DNA of 64,000 nucleotides from Tillus elongatus (Eukaryota; Arthropoda; Insecta; Coleoptera; Cleridae), in contig OZ023262.1 of assembly GCA_964006375.1 (NCBI GenBank), positions 91,523,654 to 91,587,653 on the forward strand, written 5' to 3'. This document shows positions 13,251 through 28,175 of this stretch, one piece after another. The notes below the pieces were generated by a model. It made no database searches and was not told the DNA's origin. It was given only the letters and a program-made list of their open reading frames with translations. The position numbers and the translations under genes are program-made. Position 1 is the first letter of the stretch, and each line of letters opens with the position of its first letter.

Positions 13251-14059
13251 AGTAGTATCTCCTTTCTATGGACTTCTGTAAGGTGAGTTTTTTACAGTTT
13301 GCATTTCTAGCTCCGTTGTAGCATGTTTACCTTGCACAGAACCACAAATTTACTTTATGTCTCTTAACTGTATTGTGGAGTTGAGATCACAGCATTTGTC
13401 CGATGGTTAATTCATAAAGGGGTTCCTCTAAGCATGTTTCAGATTTTTTTTTCAAAAAACGAACAATACGCTAATCTGCTAATTTACTTATAAAAGTTAT
13501 TAATATTTAAAAAAAATGGAAACAACGCTCGTGCCTCGAATAAAGTTCTCTTCGTTATGTTAACTTTAAATGAAATTTCCTTCTCCCGTTTCGCATCCGT
13601 TCAACACATTGGGCACAGAAAATATAGGAATTTACTTAAAATTGTCATTTATATGTGAAGGAAAATACAACTTGCTCTAGGTATTCAACGAAAAATTCAC
13701 ACAAAATAGAATAATTTCTAGATTCTAAAACCTACTGTGACGCTATAATGAAACAACGTTAAATAAGACGAAAACCATTTCAAGTTACGGGATCGAAAAA
13801 TGTTTAAACAATAAAATAAGCTTTCGTACTCAAAAAAAAAAGATGCTTATAAGGCGTAATACAATAGTGCATAACAGTTTACGGCAAAAGTACATGTCAT
13901 ATTCAACTGACAAATTATTTTGATAAATGTCAGATCTACTTTCAAAGTGACATGAAAATAAGTATTTTGTTTTCTGACATTTGTAATACAAATGTAGCCA
14001 TGCTCTTCTTCTTACATTCATATTTATTTTTGGCCAACACAATTTTACTGATAGAGTTG
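13251..14059. other. AT-rich stretch, nothing recognised
   Basis: Only short frames without domain signatures are present on either strand. Confidence 0.4.
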
Positions 14060-14660
14060 GATACAATTTTAGTGACTTTTGAATTTTGAAAAGATTTCTT
14101 CAAATGACGGCGAACTAGGCCCCATAGAACCCATATCCGGGTTAGTTTCAGTTTTTATCTGTTTTCATATATACAGGGTGACGCATTTCTAGAGTAAAGA
14201 TCAATATATCCATTATTATACAAGATATGAGAAAAAAATGTATGTTAATTATACGATGTCTGGAGCTGCATCTCATAAAATTCTTTTTACAATCACAGGT
14301 GGCCCATAAGTCCCTGGTGATGCAATGTTTTTTCCTAATCGAACACGCCTTATATTATTGCAATTTTTGCATTTTCCATCGAAAGATAATGCATGTTTGT
14401 AAGAAAATAAATTCGGGACTCAGCAAGTGCGTTATGGTAGCGATTTTTCATAAAATGTTTCTTCCGATTGCTTAATTTACTATTAACCTAAGGTTCGTCA
14501 GGAAACCAGTTTTTTGGGCACATTTTAAATTTATTTTCTGAAGATTTTTGTATATTTTCAAACAATAAAATTATTTTGATGAAATATGGTTCATTGTTTT
14601 TCCTATATAGGTTATACTGGTAACAAAATTTTTGCAATTTTTTTCTGTGGAAAAAGAGCG
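14060..14660 (+). mobile_element. TACR copy 3 (no TA array)
   Basis: The left arm has CAAATGACGGCGAACTAGG and CATATCCGGG, then TATATACAGGGTGACGC in place of a long array. Further right are AATGCATGTTTGTAAG and the motif GACTCAGCAAGTGCGTTATG at 14413. Confidence 0.7.
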
Positions 14661-15084
14661 CGCCGTTTTGAAAATGCGAGATAGAATCACGTCAAAATTT
14701 ACAGATAAGAGTTTTTAAATGATGTGTCACAAGCTGCATACTCCAATAAAAAAATCGATGACGTCATACCTTTGACGGCTGCCAATGAAAAAACAAATTA
14801 TTTAGATGAAAAAATGGACTAACTAGAAACTTTGTTGACGTATTCGAGCGTTTTACAACAAAAAAAAATGGTTATTAGGGGTAGTTCCTACTTTTTTCCA
14901 AACTGTATATATGATAGTGTCGATTCAACTTGTCATGAAAATTAAAACCTAGTCCAACGAGTTTTATATAACTAATTTAAAGAAATTTGATATAAATGAA
15001 TCAATTAATAAACATATAAATCAATAAACTGAGCATTAAACGTAAATTAAATATGGCGTGGGTTTTCCCCTTTGATATTTGTAT
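14661..15084. other. gene-free spacer
   Basis: No frame or repeat shared within the window was recognised here. Confidence 0.4.
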
Positions 15085-15163
15085 GTGAATTGACACTGGA
15101 GAAGGACAAGAGATATTTGGTTTGTTATGTTGATTATAAGAATCAATATAAGAATAGAGAATC

Positions 15164-15224
<61 letters not shown>

Positions 15225-16640
15225 TTTTCGTGGATCTGGCTAAGCCATTTGACACTGTTGACCACGAACTCCTTCTGGATAATCTTGAGACTGCTGGCTT
15301 TAGGGGCAGAAGTTATGAACTACTGAAGAGCTACTTGCTGGATCGTGAGCAGTGGGTGAGGGTTGTAGATTATGTAAGTGCATTTAAAGGTGTTACTTGC
15401 GGTGTTCCTCAGGGCACGGTACTCGGTCCTTTATTGTTTTTGATATATGTTAGCGAGATTTTAAATACCGAATAATGCATATGCTGATGACTACCCAATA
15501 TTTTATACAGCAAAATCATGGACTGAGCTGAAGATATTGGTGGAACAAAACTTTCTTAAGATCTGGGACTTCTTCGATCGGTAGGTTCTTACGCTCAATG
15601 TTTCTGAAGCCTAATATATACCGTTTACGAGTTATCGGAACAATATGCGTGGTTTTTTTCGCTTGAGTTCTCGGTTGACAGCTCTAGGTTAATTGTTTTT
15701 CAAAAGAGAGTCACAAACATCTGGGGATCTTCATTGACCAACACATGAGGTGAGGCTACCATACCGAGTATTTTATTAAAAAATCGCGAGGGTTTTGCCA
15801 CAAAATTAAGACTTTTCAACGGTTTTGTGAAATAAAACGGACTAAAATTATATATTGTGCACCTGTTCAGACACACATTTCATATAGTTTGACAGCAAGG
15901 GGTGGAGTATTTAGTTTTCACCTGAAAATCTGGAAACAATTACCAGATGGATTCTAAAGAATATATTTAACCAAAATTTTATTTACCCCACTGACCAGTT
16001 ATACTCGGAATCGGGTTTTCTAGACCTGGGGCGGTTGTGTTTTAAGGACTTGTTGTTGTGGCAGTAAAGGCACAAAAATGAACTTGAAAGGAAGGGGTGC
16101 ACTTACGATATTAGAAATAACATGGTGCATAGTGTTCCTTCCGTACATAAAACTGTGGGTAAGAGAGATATGCTGCCTTCCTTGGCCCTGGCAAGGATTT
16201 TTAATATGGTTCCTGAAAAAATTCGGAATGTGGGCAATTATGGGTGTTTCATACGTGGTATTATAAGGTGGTTGGACACTATTGCCAGATTGGAGGCACA
16301 TAAGATTGTTGACCTGTAGCTCGGCTAACTAGCGGACTGGGTCTCAATTCTTGGGATATGTGTGTCTTTTTGTGATAATTGTGTAATGTTTTTTTTGTGT
16401 GTGTACTTAATTTGGCTTTATTCATGAGGATTTTCTAATAACTTGATTTTTTTTTTGGATTGTATTGTAAGATAAGAATTTTTGTATGTTACTTTTAAAC
16501 AAGACACAATTGTTATATGACCTGCACACTGCTGCAGGATTCCATTGCGTTGATCCTCTTTTTTTGTAACTTTAATTGTAATGCATAGAAGTCTTTTTTT
16601 TTAAAATAAGCGCCATATTATTATTATACGAACTAATTAT
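15085..16640 (+). pseudogene. LINE reverse transcriptase relic (L2/CR1 type) joined to a second RT fragment
   Basis: After the TA array the frame reads CLFVDLAKPFDTVDHELLL (motif A) from about 15222, then GVPQGTVLGPLLFLIY (motif B). After a frameshift near 15470 comes a degenerate YADDY (motif C). The C-terminal part returns at 16122-16319 with SVPSVHKTVGKRDMLP and a tail to about 16630 ending in ATTATTATTA, as in L2/CR1-type 3' ends. Left of the array (15085-15140) the translation LEKDKRYLVCYVDYK looks like motif A of a different, RTE-like RT, so two RT fragments seem fused at the array. Multiple stops make this a pseudogene. Confidence 0.75.
15167..15221. repeat. (TA)n array at RT motif A
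   Basis: About 27 TA units are followed at once by TGCCTTTTCGTGGAT, which encodes the start of RT motif A. Confidence 0.97.
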
Positions 16641-17084
16641 CAAAAGTTAACAATGCTAGTGAATTAACAATTTGAAATAAAATAATATTCAATGGCAAGT
16701 TGCAAGACCTTAATATTTACCACCTACTTTAAAGATAGAAAAATGAAGAAAATCACTCAAGTTAATAAATTATTATTGAACGTAGCTCTCTGCTGTTTAT
16801 GGGACGCAGCCAGAACCCAATTTGCAGTATACCGTAAACATTTAGAGCTGGTTCACTTTCTACTAGCAAGCTGGAGAGCTTGTTTAAGTTGATTTGACCA
16901 TTTAGAGCTGGTGAGACTTCTACCATGATTCAACCGTTCAGAACTAATTAAACTGCTATCATAATGTAACCACTCAGAGCTGGTTAAACTTGTAAAACAT
17001 GAAACTCCAGCTAAACAATGCCCCTGTTCGGAACGTGTTCTCCATTAGCAATAGCGGCTCTTAGGAGTAACTATGTTAGCCTTT
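16641..17084. other. spacer with a short imperfect tandem repeat
   Basis: At 16895-17000 a unit of about 36 bp around CATTTAGAGCTGGTGA recurs three times with divergence, and a further related unit lies at 16838. No gene is supported. Confidence 0.5.
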
Positions 17085-17396
17085 GGAGTAACGTATTGGA
17101 CCCTGACGTAACGGGACACACGTGCCTCTGAACCGAAGGGTACTGGGTTCGAGCTCGGGGTTCTCCTTTCACTTTTCCAGTACAAACTGTAACATTAACA
17201 TCAACCAAGGTTCTGGCATTGTATTTGAGCAAGTTTAATGTCTGCACGTTCCGCCTTTCGGAGGGGGCGTAAAGCCGTCGGTCCCGTGTCCATGCGATGT
17301 TGGGGATAGTGAGGCGAAACTACTCCCTGGCGTCGGTGATTGGCCATAGTCGCGCAAATACGCCGACGTTAAAGAAACAAAACACACACACACATA
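17085..17396 (+). mobile_element. tRNA-derived SINE
   Basis: A B-box-like GGGTTCGAGCTCGG at 17145-17158 follows GAACCGAAGGGTACT, as in a tRNA head. The body contains CGTAAAGCCGTCGGTCCCG, a phrase I recall from arthropod SINEs. The element ends in a (CA)n tail at about 17386. It would be transcribed by RNA polymerase III and mobilised by a LINE. The A box is too degraded to identify with confidence. Confidence 0.6.
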
Positions 17397-17518
17397 AAGT
17401 AACAAGTAAGAGGAATATACATTATGTGAAACAGTATCGTTTATTTTTTATTAATATAAACTTCTACAAACAAAATTTAAATTAAATATTTAAAGCCATC
17501 ACCCTCTTGCCCTAAGCA

Positions 17519-18400
17519 TTATTGAGCACGCTCGTAAACCTCCCCAGTGTCTCGGGTGATGATTCCATCATCAATATTCTTGACAGCCTTGATGATGCTT
17601 TGCTGGAGATCCTCAAGATTGTCATACCGGCTTTTATACACCACAATTTTTAAATATGCGCAAAAGAAGAAATCCATTGGCGTTATGCCTGGGGATCGAG
17701 GAGGCATACGGTTAAACCTGTTCATTGATAAATATCTGCCCGTCGAAAAGTCTTGTAATAGGATATCAATCTGGCGAGCATTATGTGCATTGTTGAAAAT
17801 AGATCTGTTGCACATCGATTAAATTCAGATCATCAAAGAGGTCTCAAAATGTGGCGGTTAACAATTCTACATACCGCTCACCAGTTAATGCACATTGATA
17901 TAATACAGGACCTACAATTGTTCGACCAATCAAGCCACATCAAACATTAACACTAAAGCGTCTCTGTGGGTTACAGTGACGGAAGAGCATCTGATTTTCT
18001 CGACTCCAATAATGGCTGTTTTTCCTGTTAAACATGCCCCTATTTGAAAAATTTGGATCGACCCAACCAAAACAAAAACAGTGTCTGGTATAAAAACCCA
18101 TTAATTCTTGTTCCTTTTGATCAACAAAGAACCAAATGCTAAAATTATCATTAAGTCTTATTTTATTAATAAACCACTGACAAAACTGAATGCGTCTTTC
18201 TTGATCTCCCGGTACAAGCGTATGTCTATGTATGTACCTGTAAGGCACAAGCTTATACTTTTTAGAATATTGTGAATAGTTCCAAAACTCCAGTTTCTTG
18301 CGTTAAATCGTTGATTGAATTACTAGGCTGAGTTTCAAGGTACGCTAAGACATCATTTGCAGTTGTTTCACTTGTTGTTAATTGTGTTTTGGTTCTAGTT
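17519..18400 (-). pseudogene. mariner-like transposase relic (DDE type)
   Basis: Minus-strand translation in three frames gives, in order, an N-terminal helix region (TANDVLAYLETQPSNSINDL near 18350), VPGDQERRIQFCQWFINKI (near 18200), NSHYWSRENQMLFRHCNPQ (about 18000), GLIGRTIVGPVLYQCALTG, and PPRSPGITPMDFFFCAYLK near 17680. The last block corresponds to the third catalytic Asp region (SPD.TPLDFF) but reads SPG, so that Asp is lost. Stops and frameshifts separate the blocks. It resembles the transposase at 24.6 kb in layout, but sequence divergence suggests another subfamily. Terminal repeats were not identified. Confidence 0.78.
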
Positions 18401-21400
18401 TTCATAAACGCATTTTCATTTCATTTAAACTTACGATACAAAATGGAAAAGTACCTTCGATCTGGCCAATTACGCACAGAAAACAAGCACTATAATGTGT
18501 AAATATTGTTTGCCAGTCTCATATAGAGAGCTACAATATTTTACCATTTCAAAAAGTATGGATACGGCAATAGTAAATGAATGAGTTAAATCATGCCAGA
18601 AACCTGCAAATGTGTTCTTCTTTTAACTTCAGTCGATACAGAAAGAATTACTTGAAAACTGTATACAGGAATAACTGAAAGATCATTGGTTGGTGTATCG
18701 AAATTGATCATAATATATGGCGTGTTATATTTGATTTCGCAAGAAAACATGACTCCAGTGTTTTTACTCAACCTGTATTCTGTTTTTAAGGAATTCTTTA
18801 TATGTTGATTGTTAAAAGACTTTTGCAAGATTTTGGCATGATAGAGTGTTGCATGTTGACATACTACTGAAGATAGAGACCATCAAATGTGTCTCTGGTT
18901 TTTAAAAAAAGTGGCCATAACTTTGGAAAGACTCTGTATAGAGCCCATCAGCTTACATTGGATGAATCGGCAAAACAAGAGGAATTCAAAAATAAAACAA
19001 TATACAGGCTGTACCATGTTACCTCCTTCAAAGTAAAGAACTTTTACCATCAATATGATGCAAAGTATTATGTAGTAAGCGAAGAAGCTGTTATCTAAAG
19101 ATTGACCTCAAGTGGGTGTGAATCCGGTTGGTAATGAGGTCACCATTAGCTGTTAAAACCTAACCTAATGTATCTATCTATCAGATTTTATTATTTGCAA
19201 GATGAGAAACACTGCTAGGGTCGCAAGATGTTAAGAAATAAAGCCTACTACTTACCTAGTTCTGAGTTGTTCTGTCAGAGGTTTCATATTTGTTGGATCC
19301 CCTGATCAGAACCTGGTTACTTCTAGTCGTAGATATCTCGGAAAAAATTAGTCAGAATTATCTATTGAGTCGCCGTCAAATATGAGAAGTATTGGTTAGG
19401 AATTACTTTTCAATTAAACAGATATGTTAATGTAACAAAGTATTAAATTTATTCATATAAATTAAATTTGGAATAGCAAGCAAAATTAAATAAACATGGC
19501 TGGTAATTCGCAAATAAAGATTAATCGTACACAAATAGAAATCAAATAAACAGCAAGAACTTCAAGAAAAAGAAATTATCATTTTACATGTATATGACAG
19601 AATAATAAGATAAAGATGGTTGTATGTCACTAAAATATTGACATTAGCTACTTGCGGTATATTAAAAGTCAGATGTTGTATTTTACAGCTCAAAAGCAAA
19701 CACAAATTATTAGGTAAATTACTCGATGTTTGTCAATCAATTCTGTTAGTTTTTAAATTAGTTAACTGGCCAGTTTCTTGAGTGAGGCTCCATAAAAAAT
19801 ATTTCTACGTGAAATTTCTACATTGAATATTAAAAATAATGTACAGGTTAGATATTTTACAGACGAAATTTGTTAATTACAATTTCAAGAAATATGTATT
19901 TAAATTCACAAAATTAACAAAATTCTACCTCGCTGACACTATTTTTGTTCAAGTTGATTACGTTATTTTGAAAGTTCAAGTTGTAAGGGTTTATGTATTA
20001 GACTGCTGCTTGAGAAATTCTGCTGGTTTATAAAGTAACTATTTATATCGACTCACCGAGTCCTCCTGCATTGAGTTACCTGATGACCCTATGAAGCTGC
20101 TGTCCAGCTTGGATCAGCTATCAGTGCCTGACACAAACTCACAAACTTCAATAAGAGAGGAAATGCTGAAGAGAATGATTGGTATTTCCCATTAGTGGTT
20201 ATTGGGCCGGTGGATTTTGTTATTCCAATACTAGGAGACAATTTATCCCATATGTCGATACGCAATACGCAATTACTTTGATTAAAACTTTTCAAACAAC
20301 AATTAAAACATAAATTGGCTCAAGTGAAATTTACTGCCAATTGACTCAAAATTCGCTAATACTCAGAAAATCTTTCTGATTAACGTTAGAAATACACCAG
20401 GTCGGAAACAAGGGATCACTGTTAACTCGCGTTTTTATGCTAAACACAGCGTTTATTTAAATTCAAAAGCCTCTTAAATGACTTTAAACAATCACTGACA
20501 ATTATTATTAGGTAGTATAGATAACAGAAAGGATTTTATCACCCATTTTTAAGATAATTTTTAGCCACCGCAATTGAAAGGTGTTTACGCGGTAACGTGC
20601 CAGTGTTGACTTCCTCGAGCTAACATCTGTTGTTCCCGAGATTCATCTGCGTCCCTCGCCTATCGTTCAGGGCTTCCAAGGTACATTTCATGACGGAGTT
20701 GCAGATACATTCTCGGCTCCCCCTTAACATTGAAAATTGACTCGTACCTTACCTAACGAATTTTCAATAAGATGAAATAATAATTTGTTCTACAACACTC
20801 TCAACGGATATTTGGTTTACTTAAATGCCCTTATAGGAAAATGCGACACATTATTTACTAACAAAGCCATACTGCGTCTTTAGATGTTTGAATTTTTTAA
20901 CATTGCTTTCCTAGCCTCCAGCACGGAGTAGTTAAATGTTGGCGACTTTTCATCAAATAACTTTTAAAATCCAAAACTTGAAGTACTTAATATAGATAGG
21001 GTTTTTGGTGTTATTTAGATACTTGGGGGCTTTCTAAGTGTTTTAAAACTAGTAATGATTCCAGGTAAAAATTGGACCGTTACAATCATTAAAAAAGTAA
21101 GGTCTGGGTTGTATATAACTGATACAACACCATGTATATGCAAAAATAATTTTAATCTGTAGCTAACATTAGTACCTGCAATTTTCGTTCCAAATTTATT
21201 TTTAAATGAATAATAAAGGATAGATCGAATTTGAACCCACTGTTGGACCACCCTGTACAATTATTATTAAAACTCACTACTCTAACGAACTTACTGCGTC
21301 CAAAACTTGTTACACTTATTTTTTAAAACCCTGTTTATAGGGATATCATAAACTTGCCTGTAAAAAAGCCGGATATTTTCGTCCAGGGGATTTAACTTTT

Positions 21401-21849
21401 ACTTTTATGACGACAATCACCTACATCGGTCTCCCGGGAATAATATATTATTTAGCTGTCAATACATAATGTCTGCTTTCTCTCATATTAATTTCGCGAG
21501 TCATTAGTCAAGATTGTTTGAATAATAAAACACATCGGCAGTGATTAAGTGTAGTAAAATATGATCAATCTTATTTTATTAACCTGTCAGAAACGCACTG
21601 GTGAATAATGCCTACCTTCAGGCGAGAATATGTTATGAAAGGTTTTTTTACGTGAATTTAATGATGAATTGACTACAGCTATCGTGTGAGAAAATTGTAT
21701 GTTATTAAATTCTATTCAGCATTTCTGCTCCGACATGCATCGTTGCCAAGTATTTTAGACACGATAAAAAAATGCTTCATCTGGTTTAATGCAAAAGTCA
21801 TTAAAATGTAGCAGCGGCTCGTGTCTTAATGCATTGGGGGTGCGCAAGA
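18401..21849. other. 3.4-kb stretch without recognisable gene
   Basis: Short frames only, none with a domain signature. A patch at 20400-20720 is less AT-rich. The phrase GGACCACCCTGTA near 21246 resembles a DNA-transposon end. An isolated copy of the GACGCAG-type motif (inverted) lies near 21290. Confidence 0.4.
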
Positions 21850-24030
<2,181 letters not shown>

Positions 24031-24161
24031 AATAAAAAAAGTCTGGACGTAGCCAGTGCGTTATGGTTGTGAATTTTCATAAACAATGTTTTTAATAGCA
24101 AATATGTCTCCTCTTTTAACGAGAGCAGGCATGAAATTGGGTTGCCAGTATAACCCATATA
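24031..24161 (+). mobile_element. TACR copy 5, part left of the mariner insertion
   Basis: It carries GGACGTAGCCAGTGCGTTAT at 24047 and the TACR phrase around ATAGCAAATATGTCTCC, and stops at the TA that borders the mariner element. The copy resumes at 26298. Confidence 0.72.
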
Positions 24162-24435
24162 GGGTGGCGCATTGAAAACGAAACTGACCGATTTGCGTCG
24201 AGAGAAATTATTTTTTTAATAAACGCTGAAACGTCAATTTTAATATTGAGGGGGACATGTTTTGACATAAAACACAACTTTGTCACATCAAACCCTTAAG
24301 GGTGGTGATAACAACCATTATATTTTAAGTATGGAACATGGGTCGAGTGTTACATCATTTGAAAGCTCTTTCTTTTCTGAATTATGCACGCAAATTTTTT
24401 TGGAAGTTTTATTAACTCGTTTAAAAATTATTCAC
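24162..24435. repeat. left terminal inverted repeat of the mariner-like element
   Basis: It pairs with 26021-26297 over its whole length, including CTTAAGGGTGGTGATAACAA against its complement on the right. Confidence 0.88.
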
Positions 24436-24623
24436 AGTTGAAGATGCAAAAACGCATTTCACTCATTCCTAAAAAAATGTGCTGATAGTCAATGTTTTGT
24501 TGGTTTGTAAACAAAAAATTGACTATCAGAACATTTCTTATCGGAATGAGAGAAATGCGGTTTTATATTTCAGTTTATCGGTCGGTTTGATACCTGATAG
24601 TACCACCGAAAATTAATTTCACA

Positions 24624-25714
24624 ATGGTGTATTCTGTAGAACAAATAGTTGAAATAATTACTATTCTTTTAAAAAACGATGACTGTGCCAACCGTACCGC
24701 AAATTTGTTTAATGAACGACATCCGAACAGACATGTTAACAGAAAATACATTTTCGAGTTATTTGCAAAGTTTCGACAAAGTGGTTCAGTAGCCAACAAA
24801 AAACGTGATCCTGAACGTGAATTTCCGATTAGAAATGAGACTACTGAGATTAAAGTTTTAGGACAAATTGCTGCAGACCCAACTTTGAGCGCGAGTAAAT
24901 AGGCCACTGTTTCAAACATCAAAAGAAGAACTATTCACCGAATATTGAAGCATCATAAATTTCACCCGTATAAAATTCATCTTGTAAAACAACTGAATGA
25001 AGTTGATTTTGATCGGCGGCTGGAGTTCTGTGAAGTTATGACTGCACGAATAGCTGATAACGGGAACTTTCTGTTCGATATCTGTTTTTCAGACGAGTGT
25101 ACGTTTTCATTAAACTCTACAGCCAATCGTCATAATTGCCGTTATTGGGCAGATAATAATCCAATAAATTTTCACAAAGTCCACACTCAAACTCCACACT
25201 CAAACTCCACAGAAATTGAATGTCTGGACTGACATTTTTGGAGACCGTTTAATCGGACCAATTTTTCTTGATGGAAATTTGAGTGGCGAAACGTATTTGG
25301 AGTTACTAGAAGATATCGTTTACCCTCTACTAATTGACATTGTTGAAAATGAGGATCGCTATCAAGAAAATCAATTAGTGTTTCAACAAGATGCAGCTCC
25401 TCCACATCTTTCACAACGTTAGGGAGTTTTTGAACAGAGAGTTTCCAGAGCAATGTATTGGGCGTAGAGTTGCTATTGAGTAGCCCCTTACATCACCGGA
25501 TTTAACTCCTTTAGACTTCTTTCTATGGGGCCATTTATAGAGTAGAATTTCCGCAACAGAACCGAAGTCTTTGGAAGAATTACGACGACGCATTGTTGAA
25601 GAATGCCGTCTAGTAACTCCACAGATGCTCCAGAATGTCAGAGCTGGTGTTGAACAAAATATGTACTTTTGTATGGAAGCTGGTGGTCAACAATTTGAAC
25701 AGCTAATTTACTAA
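24624..25714 (+). pseudogene. mariner-like transposase (HTH plus DDE domain), broken
   Basis: The protein would be about 360 residues. The N-terminal helix-turn-helix region contains YSVEQIVEIITILL and RHPNRHVNRKYIFELFAKF. The linker and DDE domain contain HHKFHPYKIHLVKQLNEVD, ICFSDECTFSLN (first Asp), FQQDAAPPHLSQR (second Asp) and SPDLTPLDFFLWG (third Asp), so all three catalytic Asp are still present. Disablements are an in-frame TAG at 24900, a 13-bp tandem duplication near 25185-25210 that shifts the frame, another frame change near 25420, and TAG codons near 25480 and 25540. The best relatives are insect transposases with a DUF4817-type N-terminus (from memory). Confidence 0.88.
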
Positions 25715-25941
25715 ATAAACATTTTTGAACGTTTGGATTTGTTTTTAGTTTTTTTTAACGAAAAATTGACTAATTAGTGCATTTCTTATCACAATGAATG
25801 AAACACGTTCTTGCAACTCCAACTGTGAATAATGTTTTTTTTTTAATAATATTATTGGCTGCGGCATCTCAGGCCATTAGCACATTCATTTATCATCATT
25901 CACTATTTTTACTAATTTTCCAGACAAAGTCAACTTCTTGT

Positions 25942-26014
25942 TGGCTCGCCCAGGAATCAAACCCGGGACCTTTCGCTTAGCAGGCTGGCACTTAGCAACC
26001 TGCGCCACGAGGGC
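25942..26014 (-). mobile_element. tRNA-Ser-like segment, probably a SINE head
   Basis: On the minus strand it reads GCCCTCGTGGCGCAGG, a CTGCTAA anticodon-loop-like segment (as in tRNA-Ser GCT), and the B box GGGTTTGATTCC. Acceptor and anticodon stems pair poorly, so it is unlikely to be a working tRNA. It lies between transposase and right inverted repeat of the mariner element. Confidence 0.5.
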
Positions 26015-26020
26015 GTCTAT

Positions 26021-26297
26021 GTGAATAGTTTTTTAACGAGTTGATAAAACTTCCAAAAAAATTAGTGTGTTGAGTTCAGAAAAGAAAGAGCTTTCATCAA
26101 ATGCTGTTACACTGGAGCCATGTTCCCTATTTAAACTATAAGGGTTGTTATCACCACCCTTAAGCTGTTGATATGACAAAGTTGAGTTTTATGTGAAAAC
26201 ATATCCCGCCCAATATTAAAATTGACGTATTTTAGCGTTTCTTAAAAAAAATTTATCAGGACGCAAATCGGTCTGTCTCGTTTTCAATGCGCCACCC
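26021..26297. repeat. right terminal inverted repeat of the mariner-like element
   Basis: It is the partner of 24162-24435 and ends GCGCCACCC before the TA duplication. Confidence 0.88.
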
Positions 26298-27150
26298 TAC
26301 ATAGTAGAAACAATGTACCATATTTCATCAAAAGAACTTTATTGTTTGAAAAGTGCAACATTTTTCCAAAAACGAACTTCAAACGTTTTCGAAAAAACTG
26401 GTCCGATTTTTCTGGTCAACGAATCTCTTCAAGTTACTTAGCCACCTACCAATATATAATTATTCACAAAAACATTTTCGACGAAACTAAAAAAAAATAT
26501 GAAAATTCGAAAATAATTTTTTGAAGAAAATCCGATTTTTTTTATAATAGCTTATTAAACATTTATCCTTAATTACCAAAATTTCACAAAGAAATCTTGC
26601 AAAAAATGATTTCTACGGAAACACAAAAAAAATGTCTGCAAAACTGGCTAAATATTTTTTACACAAAATTTTGCTGAAACACATAAAGTTTAAATTACCT
26701 AATCTGTAATTGAAATTAAAAATAAAATAATTTATTTGCACGAAAAGCCATTAAAACATTATTTTCGACGATCTTCGTTTAACAAATGTTCCATTCTCAA
26801 CAAGTGTTTCGTCAAACAACATACCTTAAATTTATTTATATGAAAATTCACATTTAAAACAATATTTTGTACAAGAAAATTCGCTAATAAAAATAAATTA
26901 ACAAGATTGAGAAAAACTGGTCCGATTATTCTGGCTAACGAACCATTTAAAGTTATTTACCCACCTACCAAAATATCATTTTCCCAAAACTTTTTTTTGA
27001 CGAGACAACAAAAATCCCATGAAAATTGGCAAGCAATTGTTTTAAGAAAATCCGTCAACATTTTTCTATAATAACCTATTAAACATTTATCATTAATTAC
27101 CAAAATTTCACAAAAATATATATTTAATACAGTCGTAGACTTTTCCCAAG
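26298..27150 (+). mobile_element. TACR copy 5, part right of the mariner insertion
   Basis: It resumes with ACATAGTAGAAACAATGTACC. Removing the mariner element and one TA restores the order seen in copies 1 and 6. Two related blocks, 26320-26560 and 26900-27120, look like an internal diverged duplication. Confidence 0.65.
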
Positions 27151-27273
27151 GCTTCAGAAGTGCTTGTTTTAGTTAATTTTCTTAAAGGAGGTTCCGACTA
27201 TTTAAATTAGAACAAATATTATTCAAATGAGCGCGGACTAGGGCCCCTAGAACCCACATCCAGGGTCAGTTTC

Positions 27274-27368
<95 letters not shown>

Positions 27369-28175
27369 GAACGATTTACCAAAAGCTTCAACCATCATTG
27401 CCCTTCATTTTACTGAAATATTTCCAGAAAATTTATTTTTTGCACCCTTTCTGTGATGCTTTGGCAGTAGTTTTAGTTAAGTTTGTGGTTTAACGGTCTA
27501 TAATTTTTAGCTAATTTTCGTAATAATTTCGTTAATGTGGAGACCGCGGCTTTAGAATTCTAAAAAGATGTCTTCAAATGAGCGCAAACTAGGCCCCCTA
27601 GAATCCATATCTGGGTTTACTTTCTGTTTACATATATACAGGGTAACGCATTTCTACGGTAAAACTCAATATAATTGTTATTATGCAAGATACGAGAAAA
27701 CATTTTATGCATTGCCTATAAAGTGTCTTAAGCTGCATCTTATAAAATTATTTTGACAATCACAGAATGGCCCAATACTCCTTGGTGATACATACATTTT
27801 TAACATTCCTAAACGCATTTTTGCATTTTTGCATTTTTCATCGAAATATGATGCATGTTTGTAAAAAAATCGAGACGCAGTAAGTGCGTTTTGATGGCAA
27901 CCTTTCATTAAATCCTTCAAATTTAAATAACTCAATTTGCTATTAACCTAAGGTTTGTTGGCTAAGAAACCAGTTTTTTCGGAAACATTTAAAGTTTATT
28001 TTCGGAAAATTTTTAAACAAGTTATTTTGATACCATGTTTCTATTATATAGGTTATACCGGTCACCAAATTGATGCCTGCTTGCATTAAAGAGACATATT
28101 TGCTATTAAAAACATTTTTATGAAAATTCATTTCCATAACGCAGTTGCTGCGTCCAGACTTTTTCCTAATTATTT
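27151..28175 (+). mobile_element. TACR copy 6 with TA core and a second left arm
   Basis: The first left arm (27151-27276) has GAGCGCGGACTAGGGCC and CATCCAGGGTCAG before the array. A second, array-less left arm follows at 27500-27640 with TATATACAGGGTAACGC. The copy continues with ATGCATGTTTGTAAAA and GACGCAGTAAGTGCG at 27874 and ends at the inverted motif near 28150. Confidence 0.72.
27277..27364. repeat. (TA)n core of TACR copy 6
   Basis: About 44 uninterrupted units, followed by GGGTGAACG. Confidence 0.97.

Larger units (their letters stand above)
24162..26297 (+). mobile_element. complete mariner-like element with long inverted repeats
   Basis: The ends are GGGTGGCGCATTGAAAAC and its reverse complement, each preceded or followed by TA (24160-24161 and 26298-26299), the target duplication typical of the Tc1/mariner superfamily. 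The inverted repeats are about 275 bp long and diverged by perhaps 15-20%. Inside is a broken transposase (24624-25714) and a tRNA-like insertion (25942-26014). The element sits inside TACR copy 5, so it is younger than that copy. It is dead as an autonomous element. Confidence 0.9.

Noticed and set aside
24624..25714. Intact transposase by stop-codon readthrough
   Set aside because: Besides one TAG there are two frame changes and further TAG codons, so readthrough cannot restore it.
25942..26014. Functional tRNA-Ser gene
   Set aside because: Acceptor and anticodon stems do not pair well, and it lies inside a transposon; SINE head is more likely.
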